Shown here: in pieces, positions 16,320 through 24,753 of the stretch
How positions within the stretch are numbered: the stretch's first letter is position 1
Layout of the letters: the number at the start of each line of letters is the position of its first letter
Assembly (NCBI GenBank): GCA_026989685.1
Contig: JALSIV010000314.1
Span: 1-43,553 of the forward strand
Length of the DNA stretch: 43,553 bases
Direction of reading: 5' to 3'
Source: Pirellulaceae bacterium
Lineage (GTDB): Bacteria > Planctomycetota > Planctomycetia > Pirellulales > Pirellulaceae
Notes under the pieces: generated by a model
What the model was told of the DNA's origin: nothing
Database searches by the model: none
What the model saw: the letters and a program-made list of their open reading frames with translations, nothing else
Translations under genes and position numbers: made by a program

Positions 16320-19300
16320 CTACACCCTGCCCCTCCACCGTTCGAGCGTTGATTGCAAGTCGATCTCCTTGCCGTCCGACTCGGCAAAGAACGCTTGCTC
16401 GAGCCGCGCGATGGTCGACGCCAGTTCTTTCCGCGAATCGTCGGCCACCAATCCGGCCTGGTCGAGGTGGCGGAGCCATCCCACCACGGTGAAGGCGTTC
16501 ACCTGATCGGGCAACGGGATTCGATCGGCCTCCTCCACCGGCTTGCGAGTAGCACGTCGCCAGAGCCCGATGCCGAGGATCAGGATGGCCGCACCGAGGG
16601 CGCTCGCACCGGCAATCACCCACCATGAGGCCGGCGCCTCGGCATATTGCGATTCCAGCGGTACGGTCTTCTCGACCGATACCAGGTCCTCATCGACATA
16701 CCGCTGATAGAGCGCCTCCTTGACGTCGACCAACGGCTCACCAAACACGAAGCTGCGCGGAGCCGGTTCCCCGTCTGCGGTCGCCGCTCGAAAGTGAATC
16801 AACCACAGCCGCTGGCACACCACCGCCGTCTCGTCGATGTCTTCGGCAAACTGCGAAACCGTGACTCCTTGATCGTCGATTTGAGCCACTTCGAAACCCG
16901 GCGGCGCGATTTTCAACAGCCGGTCCAACTCGGGAATGCGGCCTAAGCCGGTAGCCTTGACTTCCAGGATCAACTCTCCCTCGGAAGCCCGGCGCTCATC
17001 CAGGGTCTGGATCAGCGTCAACTCACTCGGCACGACCGGCTGGGCCGGGCCTGCCGACGCGTCGATCGACAGGGGCGAAGATTCCACCGGCAGCACGACG
17101 TAGCCCGAGGTGTCGGTGAAGTCGAGATCGATCTTCAAAGCGGGGACGCGATCGACGTGAGGCCCTCGAGCTTTGAGCAGGATATAGGCATACGGCGTGA
17201 TGCGCCAGCCTGGTTCGTCGGTCGCTTTCGAATGCACGTCTTTGCCGTTGTAGACGATCGAAAGAACTTCGAAGTCCTCCTCGAGTGCCTTGCGGGCCGC
17301 CTCTTCGAAGCGGTCGCGATAGTCGGCCAACGGTCGCCCGTAGTTGTACGCGTAGTAGACCTGGTTCTGGTTCGTGGTGTACTTGGCGAAACCTCCCGTC
17401 TCGCGCTCGATTTCCTTGGTATGGCGAAACTGCACGAAAACTCCGAACGGCCGGTCGCTTCCCACCCGGACGTCCTCGCTGTCGAGCACCACTTCGAATC
17501 GAATTTCCGTGACCAGATCGCGGTAGTAGTCGTAGAGCCGCCGGGCTTCCCGAGCCAGCTTGTGGTCGCCCACGATTTCGAAGCCGGCCTCCAAGTAGAG
17601 GAACTTCGACCCGGGATTGACGGCCGACATGCGCGTATAGAGTGACGAGGCGAACTGGGCCATGTGCCACCGGTCGGCGGGAGCCGGCAATGACTTGAGC
17701 GCGGCGGCGATCTTCTCGATCTGCGACCGATCGACCACTTTGTCGGGGTGGATTCCTCGAATGTCGGCCGATCCCAGCGCAGCGTAGAACCATTTCTGGT
17801 ACGGTTCGACGGTCCATTCCTCCTTCGGTAGCTCGGCAACGACCCGGCGATAACGCTCGGCTCCTCGAGCAAACCCGCTCATGGCTTCCGAGTGCAACTG
17901 AGCGAACGAGCTGTCCGACTTTTCGATCTCCTTCCGATAGTTCAGCCGGTCGATCAATAGAGCGGCCCGAGCTCCCGGCAGCTCCCAACTATCGGGATGG
18001 CGAGCCAGCGCCTGCTCGGCCACTTCCAACGCCACGCGGTAGCCACGCTCCACTTCCCGCTCGATGTCCTTCTTTCTGCGTTTGGTTTTCATTGCCTGCT
18101 GGTAGCGCGGATCCCGCCAGATTCCGGACAAGTTGCCGCGCATGCGGTCCAACAGCTTGGCGACGAGCGGAACCGAAAGGGTATCCATCGGCCCGAATAC
18201 GCGCTCGATCGTTTCCAACTTGTAAACTTCGGCCACACTGTGTGCGTCGGTGAAGGCGGCCACCAGGCGGTCTTCGTCGAGTTCACCCAGATCGAGTTTG
18301 CGCAACTGCGCCACCCACTTCGCCAGGTCGCGCATGTTCCGTTCCTGTTTGGATCGTGTCAGCGGGATGCCTTCGGCTCGCTGGCTGAATCCGTAAACCA
18401 CCATGAACGGATTGCGGGGGATCTGTCCCGAATTGAGTTTGTGGTTCTCGCGCCACCGATCGATGAACTCTCCCACCAAATCCTTGGCCAACAGCGGAAA
18501 ACGCTTTGCCAGAAACTCGAGTTCCCGATACGCGGCCGCCGAATCGCCGACCTTCATGTGGAGCCGGCAACGCATCGAGGTCAGATTGGGAATCAGGCCT
18601 TCCGAGAGCAGCGACCGCCACTGGTCGTTCGGCTCGAGCTCGAGCAAATCGTCGATCACGATCGGACGAGTCGACGACGATGAGCGATTACCGACTAGCT
18701 GGCTTTCGTCGATGTAGTACGGATTGCCGAATGGGTCGTAGCGCAACATGCGCCGGCCGCGAGCCACATGGCGATAGGCCAACTTGGCTTCGCGAATCCA
18801 ATTCAGTGCGAGCACATCGAGTGTCTTTTGCCACTGTTTGGCTTGCTCGGGAGCCGACTCGATCAAGGCTTCCACGGCCATCTTCTGCAGCGCCAACGAT
18901 CGCCGCCGGCTCTCCGGATCCCCCATCATTCCCGCGCTGGCCTGGGCATAGTCGACGCCGATGGCAGCGATCACGTCGCGGCCCCTGGCCGGGTTCTTGG
19001 TGAAACTATCGGCCAACCACTTGCGCCCCAGTTCATCATCGAGTTTGTGGGCCAGTCCGACGGCTCGCCGAATGGCCGCTCGCGTTTCCTTGTCGCCTCG
19101 CTTTCCCTCGAGCAGCACGACCCGAGTCAGTTCCCAAGCCTGAATCAGATCGGATCGCTTGGAATCGCGATCAAATCGGGACTCGAAGATCTGAGCCCAC
19201 TGGTTGACAGCTCGCATGTTGGATTCCCGCTTCGCCTCCTCCACAGCAGGCAACAGGTCCACGGCGAATTCAGCCAGCTCCGCAGCAAACAGCAGATCGA

Positions 19301-20147
19301 CCATGGCGGCCCGATCGAGCCACTTGGGCTTATCTTCGGCCGGCTGGATGACCACGCGATGGAATCGCCGTGCGAGCACTTCGGGTGGAACTCCCGCGGA
19401 GATGACCTGCCGCACGACCTGCCCCATCAGAGCCAGCGAAGTCGCCTGCAACGGCTCGGGAGCGGCAAACACGATCCCAACCAAATCGTCAGCCGTGAGG
19501 TGGGTCGACACCGTTGTGGTCGTGCGGCTGCTCGCGGCGCCTGGAAACCCCCTCACCGGAATTCCACTACTCGGAATCGACGCTCCATTCCGTCCGACCA
19601 GACTGGTCAGCAGTTTTTGGTATGCCGTGCGAGCATCCTGCTTCGGCCACCCGGCCAGGATCTCCCGCACCGTTTCCCATTTGGCCAGCAGCACGGCCTT
19701 CTTCAACATCTCCAGCTCTTGCTGAAACTGCTGGCCGGCCGGCACATCGCCGCCTCGCGTCGTCTCCTCCCGTTCATCGCCGGAACTCGGTTGCCCTTCT
19801 TCGGCCCACGCCCGCAAGAACCCGGCCGCATCGACGCCGAACCGGAGCTGCTGCAGCAACTGCGTCCGCATCCGCTGCTGCTCGGCTTCTTGCTGCCGCT
19901 GCTGCATTTTCTTCAGCGCTTCCGCTTGAGCCGCAGCGCTGTCACCCGATGGCGACGTGCCGTTGGGCTTGTCCTGAGCCTTCTTCTTGCTCTCGGCGGA
20001 GCCTGCAGCCTTCGAACTTTGAGTCGCCGACGCCTGGTTGGTCGGTCGCAGCCGAGCGAAGGGTTGCTTGGCCGGCGTCGTCTGTGCCGCCGCCGTGGTA
20101 CTCAACACAGCGACCAACAGACACACCGTTCTCGTTCGCACGATCAT
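16320..20147 (-). CDS. 1275-residue exported protein, last gene of MoxR/Bat operon
   Basis: The start is ATG 20147 (GAGGGA site), giving the signal peptide M-I-V-R-T-R-T-V-C-L-L-V-A-V-L-S-T-T-A-A-A. A Gln/Glu-rich coiled coil lies at about residues 75-110. The central 800 residues are mostly helical, with TPR-like stretches (for example E-V-A-E-Q-A-L-A-R-H-P-D-S-W-E-L). From about 880 the chain becomes more beta-rich. One TM helix, about residues 1180-1200 (W-W-V-I-A-G-A-S-A-L-G-A-A-I-L-I-L-G-I-G-L-W), is followed by a cytoplasmic tail. This topology implies a large periplasmic body tethered by its C-terminus. I do not recognise a family. It lies 167 nt after the TPR-like gene and is co-oriented with moxR, DUF58 and vWA genes, so it may be a partner of that complex. 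After its TAG stop the frame stays open and coding-like to 16197. Confidence 0.8.
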   Translation of the reverse strand: MIVRTRTVCLLVAVLSTTAAAQTTPAKQPFARLRPTNQASATQSSKAAGSAESKKKAQDKPNGTSPSGDSAAAQAEALKKMQQRQQEAEQQRMRTQLLQQLRFGVDAAGFLRAWAEEGQPSSGDEREETTRGGDVPAGQQFQQELEMLKKAVLLAKWETVREILAGWPKQDARTAYQKLLTSLVGRNGASIPSSGIPVRGFPGAASSRTTTTVSTHLTADDLVGIVFAAPEPLQATSLALMGQVVRQVISAGVPPEVLARRFHRVVIQPAEDKPKWLDRAAMVDLLFAAELAEFAVDLLPAVEEAKRESNMRAVNQWAQIFESRFDRDSKRSDLIQAWELTRVVLLEGKRGDKETRAAIRRAVGLAHKLDDELGRKWLADSFTKNPARGRDVIAAIGVDYAQASAGMMGDPESRRRSLALQKMAVEALIESAPEQAKQWQKTLDVLALNWIREAKLAYRHVARGRRMLRYDPFGNPYYIDESQLVGNRSSSSTRPIVIDDLLELEPNDQWRSLLSEGLIPNLTSMRCRLHMKVGDSAAAYRELEFLAKRFPLLAKDLVGEFIDRWRENHKLNSGQIPRNPFMVVYGFSQRAEGIPLTRSKQERNMRDLAKWVAQLRKLDLGELDEDRLVAAFTDAHSVAEVYKLETIERVFGPMDTLSVPLVAKLLDRMRGNLSGIWRDPRYQQAMKTKRRKKDIEREVERGYRVALEVAEQALARHPDSWELPGARAALLIDRLNYRKEIEKSDSSFAQLHSEAMSGFARGAERYRRVVAELPKEEWTVEPYQKWFYAALGSADIRGIHPDKVVDRSQIEKIAAALKSLPAPADRWHMAQFASSLYTRMSAVNPGSKFLYLEAGFEIVGDHKLAREARRLYDYYRDLVTEIRFEVVLDSEDVRVGSDRPFGVFVQFRHTKEIERETGGFAKYTTNQNQVYYAYNYGRPLADYRDRFEEAARKALEEDFEVLSIVYNGKDVHSKATDEPGWRITPYAYILLKARGPHVDRVPALKIDLDFTDTSGYVVLPVESSPLSIDASAGPAQPVVPSELTLIQTLDERRASEGELILEVKATGLGRIPELDRLLKIAPPGFEVAQIDDQGVTVSQFAEDIDETAVVCQRLWLIHFRAATADGEPAPRSFVFGEPLVDVKEALYQRYVDEDLVSVEKTVPLESQYAEAPASWWVIAGASALGAAILILGIGLWRRATRKPVEEADRIPLPDQVNAFTVVGWLRHLDQAGLVADDSRKELASTIARLEQAFFAESDGKEIDLQSTLERWRGRV

Positions 20148-20314
20148 GGGATCGTCCCTCCAGAATGATTCGCAGGCAACACCGAGTGCCACTTGCCGTC
20201 TCAGGATCCCCGGTGTTCGGGGACATCGTGCAGCCCGGCGCCGTTGTTCCGGGCATCTCGAGACTTCGGCTTACCCCCGCTTCGGCCGCGACCGCGACCA
20301 CTGCCACAGCCCTG

Positions 20315-20908
20315 TCACTGGCTGGGCAAAGGGAGTCCCTGCAGTTCCTTGAGTTCCATCCGAGCGAGCCGAACCGCCGCCTCGAGACTTTCGCGGTGGC
20401 GCTTCGTCGCCGACTCGTCTCCCGACCGTCCGGCATCTTCCGCCAGGAATCGGTACAGTTCGCGAGCCGATTCGATTTCACCCTCCCACTCCTCGCGGGG
20501 AACCCCTTCCAGCCGCATCAGCCAGGTCATGTAGAACTTGGCGTTGGCGAGTGCTTCCCGCGCAGACGCCAACAGCGCGGGGTCGGCCTGCTTGTCCTGT
20601 TGCAACTCGTCGACCAGCGTCTGCAAATCGGCCCGTGCTCGAGGAAGCTCCGAGGCATTCATCCGGACCTTGGCCAGTTCCAATCGAACCCGGCGCCGCG
20701 TCGCCACCTGCTCGGTCGGCAGTTTGGCCAGCGCCTCGGTGTAGAGATTCAATGCTTCGTCCCAAATCTCCTCGGCCGCGGCCTGGTCCGCCTTCTCGAG
20801 CATCCGAGAAACATCATCCAGGACCAGTTCCCGCTGACCGGGTCCCCAGTGATAAGCGGCGCCGGCAACCGGCAACAGCAACCAAATCACAATCAAGTAC
20901 GGACGCAT
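20315..20908 (-). CDS. Small exported helical-repeat (TPR-like) protein in MoxR/Bat operon
   Basis: This 197-residue protein starts at ATG 20908 behind GGAGAG. Residues 3-18 are a signal sequence (P-Y-L-I-V-I-W-L-L-L-P-V-A-G-A). The rest is helical, with a TPR-like pair around W-D-E-A-L-N-L-Y-T-E-A-L-A-K-L-P and A-K-V-R-M-N-A-S-E-L-P-R-A-R-A-D-L-Q-T-L, and with a charged C-terminal part. TPR proteins (BatC/BatE type) are common companions of the vWA proteins in Bat operons, so a scaffolding role is a fair inference. It starts 49 nt after the stop of the upstream vWA gene. Confidence 0.75.
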   Translation of the reverse strand: MRPYLIVIWLLLPVAGAAYHWGPGQRELVLDDVSRMLEKADQAAAEEIWDEALNLYTEALAKLPTEQVATRRRVRLELAKVRMNASELPRARADLQTLVDELQQDKQADPALLASAREALANAKFYMTWLMRLEGVPREEWEGEIESARELYRFLAEDAGRSGDESATKRHRESLEAAVRLARMELKELQGLPLPSQ

Positions 20909-20957
20909 TTGGGTTCTCTCCTGTCGCCCCGCGATACTCGACGCTCCACACCGCCTA

Positions 20958-21977
20958 TCATACCACAGCCGCCGACTCCGTTGAAACCGGATTCGCAGCA
21001 TCGCCCGAGCCACCGGGGACCGCGGCCATCCGCCGACTCCAGCGAGCTCCGGCCACGGCCAGCGCCAGGGGAAGTCCCGCCAACAGCGAGGCCCCCAGGC
21101 CCAGCGCCAGGAGCGCATACTCCCGCCGCGTCCACGGCCTCTTCTCGGCTCGCCCCCCGCTGCCCACCACCTGCAGCACCAGGTCGGACGGAATGTGATG
21201 CTGGTTGCCGTCGTGGTATTCTCCGCCCAACCGAATGGCGATCTGGCGGAGCGTCGATTGATCCTGTTTCGACAGCGCCCCGTCGATGTAGGCGCCCTTG
21301 CGAACATCGCCGACGCCGACGACCAGTGCCGACCGGACGGCAGCCGGCATCCGCGGCATTCCCGTCGAAGGCACCGTATCGCCGTCACTCAGGATGATGA
21401 CGATGGCACTGCCCGGTTTCCAGGTGCGGGAAACTTCGGCTGCCTGCTTGAGTCCCGCAAGTAGCTTCGTCTTGCCAGGATCGAAAGCGAAGTGCATCGG
21501 CAAATCGTCCAGGATATTGTCGACCACGTCGGGGTCACGCGTGTCAACCACCACGGGCATGGCGCCGTTGTAGACGGCGATCAAGGTCACCTTGTACTGG
21601 TCGATATCGATGCGTCGAAAGAACGATCGGAGCAGATCTCCGGCACGGCGGCGCCGCGACTGGCGACCGGTGGGGCCCGCATCTTTGAGCAACATGCTGG
21701 GAGAGACGTCGAGCAGCACGATCAGATGCTGCTCCCCGGAAGGTCGCTGCTGCCTTCCTCGAAAAACCTGCGGTGGCAATAGCAGCAGCGTCACCAGGCC
21801 CCAGGTCACGGCGGCCAGGCTGATGACGCGAATCGGCGTTGCCAGGCGAGTCCAAGCCGCAGGACGGCCGCTGGGGCCGAATGCCAAGTAGGCCACATGC
21901 CGAATACGGCGCTGATGAAGCCCTTCGGCAATCGACGCCACCAAGGCCACTCCCAGTGCGATCCATTCGGCTACCAC
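20958..21977 (-). CDS. von Willebrand factor A membrane protein (BatB-like)
   Basis: This 339-residue protein starts at a GTG (21977) that overlaps the stop of the preceding vWA gene by 7 nt, indicating translational coupling. TM segments lie at about residues 4-18 and 50-68, and a third near the C-terminus (Y-A-L-L-A-L-G-L-G-A-S-L-L-A-G-L-P-L). The vWA domain between them has the metal-ion-dependent adhesion motif D90-V-S92-P-S94, with a later S-D-G-D. A periplasmic or cytoplasmic face cannot be fixed, but in Bat proteins the vWA domain lies between TM helices. The last 20 residues are Gly/Ser/Val-rich and variable. Confidence 0.85.
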   Translation of the reverse strand: MVAEWIALGVALVASIAEGLHQRRIRHVAYLAFGPSGRPAAWTRLATPIRVISLAAVTWGLVTLLLLPPQVFRGRQQRPSGEQHLIVLLDVSPSMLLKDAGPTGRQSRRRRAGDLLRSFFRRIDIDQYKVTLIAVYNGAMPVVVDTRDPDVVDNILDDLPMHFAFDPGKTKLLAGLKQAAEVSRTWKPGSAIVIILSDGDTVPSTGMPRMPAAVRSALVVGVGDVRKGAYIDGALSKQDQSTLRQIAIRLGGEYHDGNQHHIPSDLVLQVVGSGGRAEKRPWTRREYALLALGLGASLLAGLPLALAVAGARWSRRMAAVPGGSGDAANPVSTESAAVV

Positions 21978-22909
21978 GGCGTGTACCTCAATCCGAATGA
22001 CGACACGACCAACAGCCCGCACAACACCAGACCGGTCCAGCAATAGAAACGAAAGTCGTCGATTTTCTCCCCGCGGATCTGGACGACCCGAGTCTGCTTC
22101 ATGGCGTCGATCCGCTCGAAGACACGCGCCAGCGCCGCGTCGTCTTCCGGTTTGAATGCTTCGCCTCCCGTCATGACGGCGATCGACGCCACTTCACCCG
22201 GTATCGGACCGGTGCCGATATGCACGGCGAATAGGGTGATGCCGGCTGCCGAAAGTTCCTTGGCAATCTGCTGGTCTCGAGATCCTCCCAAATCGGCGCT
22301 CTGTCCATCGGAGATCAAAATGATCATCCGATCGCCTTCTTCCCGCGTCAGCAACTGGTCGCGGCACGCCAACAGGGCCTTGCCGATCTCCGTTCCCCCG
22401 AATCCGGGAGGAGCTCGCTGAGGACTCATGAACGGTGCCGCGTACTTGAACGCGGACGGATCGCTGGTCAATGGAACCCAATGCAGATATCGATTGCCGA
22501 AAAATGTCAGACCAAACGCGTCTCCTTCACGAAAGTTGACGAATTTCTCGATGGCTTCCATCGAGGCGTCGTAGCGCGTTCCACTCCCGAACCGAGCCGT
22601 CATGCTGCCGGAGACGTCAACGCAAAACTGGATGTTGGTCAGCGCCCGGCGGGTCTTCGGCAAGCCGAACTTCAGTGGAACGGCGAGCATGGCGATGGCT
22701 ACGGCCAACAGCAGCGGCGGGAGCGACATGGCCAGATGAATCAGCAAGGCCTGCCCGCGGTGCGATTCGGCACGGCTGTGATCGAACGGCAAGACGACGC
22801 GGCCCGGCTGCCGCCGCCATACACCCATCAACAGCAGCGCGGGAACCACCTCCAGAAAGAGTACCCACGGATAGGCGAACACCATCCACTGCGCTTCGTC
22901 GGCAGCCAT
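21971..22909 (-). CDS. von Willebrand factor A membrane protein (BatA-like)
   Basis: This 312-residue protein has an ATG at 22909 that overlaps the TAA of the upstream DUF4381-like gene by one base (TAATG). TM helices lie at about residues 12-30 and 55-78, with a C-terminal TM (Y-C-W-T-G-L-V-L-C-G-L-L-V-V-S-S-F-G-L). The vWA domain has a complete metal site: D98-V-S100-G-S102, then G-G-T-E-I-G for the Thr, and I-S-D-G-Q-S for the Asp. This is the more canonical of the two vWA genes. Such proteins work with a MoxR ATPase in assembling or inserting cofactors or complexes, and were first described as Bacteroides aerotolerance proteins. Confidence 0.9.
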   Translation of the reverse strand: MAADEAQWMVFAYPWVLFLEVVPALLLMGVWRRQPGRVVLPFDHSRAESHRGQALLIHLAMSLPPLLLAVAIAMLAVPLKFGLPKTRRALTNIQFCVDVSGSMTARFGSGTRYDASMEAIEKFVNFREGDAFGLTFFGNRYLHWVPLTSDPSAFKYAAPFMSPQRAPPGFGGTEIGKALLACRDQLLTREEGDRMIILISDGQSADLGGSRDQQIAKELSAAGITLFAVHIGTGPIPGEVASIAVMTGGEAFKPEDDAALARVFERIDAMKQTRVVQIRGEKIDDFRFYCWTGLVLCGLLVVSSFGLRYTPW

Positions 22910-23874
22910 TAGTCGGCCTCCGGATCGGCGACATCCCGGTAAGGTCGCAACAACTCGTCCAGGTCCTGAGGCGGCTGGGGCTGGGGACGATGGAGCCACG
23001 CTTCCAATTGCCTCAGCAGGGGCCCAGCCTGTTCGTCCTCGCGCAGTCGAGCCATCATTTCAGCGGGCGGTATCGCTTCCAACTTGAGCCGCCTCTGCCA
23101 GTAGGAGATCAACAACCGCTCGAGTTCGGCTCGCTCCGCCGTCGTCAACTCGCCCTGCTCGGCCCGCCGCACCAGCGGCCGCAAGCGGTCGGCCAGCGTC
23201 ACCCGACGCCTCGCAGCTTCCTCCTGCCGGCGCCGCCGCACACGGCCTCCCCAAATCAACGCGATCAAGCCAATCACCCAAAACACACCGGCCACAACTG
23301 CCAATTCCCGATAGCGGCCGGGACGCGGTGTCGGCTGGAACTCCAGGGCGTGCGGCGTGTTCTTGGTGCGCGGCAGCACGCTGTAGACTTCGACCCACAG
23401 CGGCTTCGCGCCGCCGGCCGACTCGCCCGATTCGGCCTGCAAATAGTCCACCACATTGTACCGCCCCGGCTCGAGGCCGTAGAACGACAGGTCGTATCGC
23501 CAATCGGTCCCGTGAGGATACACGGCGTCGATGCGGATCACGAAACGAGATTCGCGATCGTGCGGCTTGGCAACGCGCTTCGGGCCGGTGAGCACGACCT
23601 GCTTGAGTGAACCCGTTTCGCCGACACTCAAGCGAATCGGACTCGATTCGCCGTCCCTCTGTGAAGCCGAAGACGGAGCATCGCCGTTCGGGTAGCCACC
23701 GCCGCCGAAAACAAGTGCGCCGAAGGCGACCAGGGGCAGCATCGTTTTTCGAGCCTGCAACAGCACCCGCCGCGCCGCTTCCCGGTTCCGGGCGTGTTGC
23801 TTGCGGCCTGGAGTTTCGTGACAGCCTCTCACGGCACTCCACCGACGAAATCCACACCGCACAACACGAGTCAT
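22909..23874 (-). CDS. DUF4381-like membrane protein of the Bat operon, with 78-bp element in its 5' end
   Basis: The ATG at 23874 overlaps the stop of the DUF58 gene as ATGA, giving 321 residues, but a 78-bp repeat copy (23751-23828) occupies codons about 16-41 of this frame without breaking it. An internal ATG at 23742, just beyond the repeat, would give 277 residues and a plain signal peptide (M-L-P-L-V-A-F-G-A-L-V-F-G-G-G-G). A beta-rich extracytoplasmic domain follows, then one TM helix (V-V-A-G-V-F-W-V-I-G-L-I-A-L-I-W-G-G). After it comes a basic cytoplasmic helical tail ending in L-E-A-W-L-H-R-P, the hallmark of DUF4381 companions of vWA proteins. Which start is used is open; coupling favours 23874, the signal sequence favours 23742. 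Confidence 0.75.
   Translation of the reverse strand: MTRVVRCGFRRWSAVRGCHETPGRKQHARNREAARRVLLQARKTMLPLVAFGALVFGGGGYPNGDAPSSASQRDGESSPIRLSVGETGSLKQVVLTGPKRVAKPHDRESRFVIRIDAVYPHGTDWRYDLSFYGLEPGRYNVVDYLQAESGESAGGAKPLWVEVYSVLPRTKNTPHALEFQPTPRPGRYRELAVVAGVFWVIGLIALIWGGRVRRRRQEEAARRRVTLADRLRPLVRRAEQGELTTAERAELERLLISYWQRRLKLEAIPPAEMMARLREDEQAGPLLRQLEAWLHRPQPQPPQDLDELLRPYRDVADPEAD
23751..23828 (+). repeat. 78-bp dispersed element, copy C (inside coding frame)
   Basis: The opening GAGCCTGCAAC and closing TCGTGACAGCCTC match copy B at 67 of 78 positions by hand alignment. On the minus strand it is read in frame as 26 codons (R-G-C-H-E-T-P-G-R-K-Q-H-A-R-N-R and on) between the coupled ATG 23874 and the internal ATG 23742 of the DUF4381-like gene. 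Because 78 is a multiple of three, the frame survives. Confidence 0.85.
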
Positions 23875-24749
23875 CGGACGCCTCTTCCCAAGAGTCGGCG
23901 CGACTGAAAAAAGTGCCGCACTTTGACGATGAATGGTTGGTCGGTCTCGATCAGTAGATGATCGATGCCGGCTCGCCGCAGTTCCTGCTCGAGCGTTTCC
24001 TGCTCGAGCCAACGGCGGCGGCCGTGAGTCACGAAGACCCGACCGGTTTCCGCTTCGCGAGCGCGAAAAAAGCCGCTTCCTCTCAAATGCCGCTCGGCCG
24101 GATCACGCAACTGCACCACCGCCATGTCGTGCTCCTGAGCCGCCCGCTTGAGTACGGGAAGCGCCCCTCGATCGTGCATGTCGCTCAAGACGATGATCAG
24201 CGCCCGCTGCGCCAGACTCGACGCCAACTCCGCCAGCTTGCGCGCCAGCGAAGTCGCTTCGTCATACCGGAAACACCGCAACCGGTGGAGCCACTGCAGA
24301 ATCTGATGTCGCGACAGTGACGGGCGGATCAAAAACTCTCGAGTTCCCACTCCCATCACCCCCACCGGACTGATCCGGTCGAGACAAGCGTAGGCCAAAC
24401 CACCCGCCAGTTGCACGGCGAGTGCGTATTTGCTACGCCGGGTGGATGAAACCGCCATCGACGCCGAAGTGTCGACCAGCAAATACACGGGCATCCGCTT
24501 GGGCGCCTCGAACTCCTTCACATGCACGCGAGCCGTCCGCGCGGTCACTTTCCAGTCGATGGCCCGCACAGGATCTCCCCACACGTAAGGCCGGGATTGT
24601 ACGTACTCGATGCCCGACCCGAGAAAAGGCGATGCGTCCGTGCCGTAACTCAAACTGTCTGCCAGCCGCTTGACCGCGATCACGAATTGTCGCGAATCGA
24701 GCGGATCGATTTCCGGCAACCAACCTTCCAGCGGCCCAGTCCCACTCAT
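23871..24749 (-). CDS. DUF58 domain protein of the MoxR/Bat operon
   Basis: This 292-residue protein begins at ATG 24749, 4 nt past the moxR stop; a GTG at 24761 overlapping moxR is equally possible. The DUF58 signature R53-P-Y-V-W-G58-D-P-V-R-A-I-D-W-K-V-T-A-R is complete, followed by a vWA-like fold with D-T-S-A-S-M and L-S-D-M-H-D. There is no TM helix, so the protein is cytoplasmic. DUF58 genes almost always sit with moxR and vWA genes, as here. The stop overlaps the next ATG (ATGA). Confidence 0.9.
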   Translation of the reverse strand: MSGTGPLEGWLPEIDPLDSRQFVIAVKRLADSLSYGTDASPFLGSGIEYVQSRPYVWGDPVRAIDWKVTARTARVHVKEFEAPKRMPVYLLVDTSASMAVSSTRRSKYALAVQLAGGLAYACLDRISPVGVMGVGTREFLIRPSLSRHQILQWLHRLRCFRYDEATSLARKLAELASSLAQRALIIVLSDMHDRGALPVLKRAAQEHDMAVVQLRDPAERHLRGSGFFRAREAETGRVFVTHGRRRWLEQETLEQELRRAGIDHLLIETDQPFIVKVRHFFQSRRLLGRGVR

Positions 24750-24753
24750 CCGC

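Noticed and set aside
18768-21397. Long plus-strand frames opposite the giant protein gene
   Set aside because: Composition is His/Arg/Pro-rich with no motifs; the minus-strand frame has a signal peptide, TM helix and operon context.
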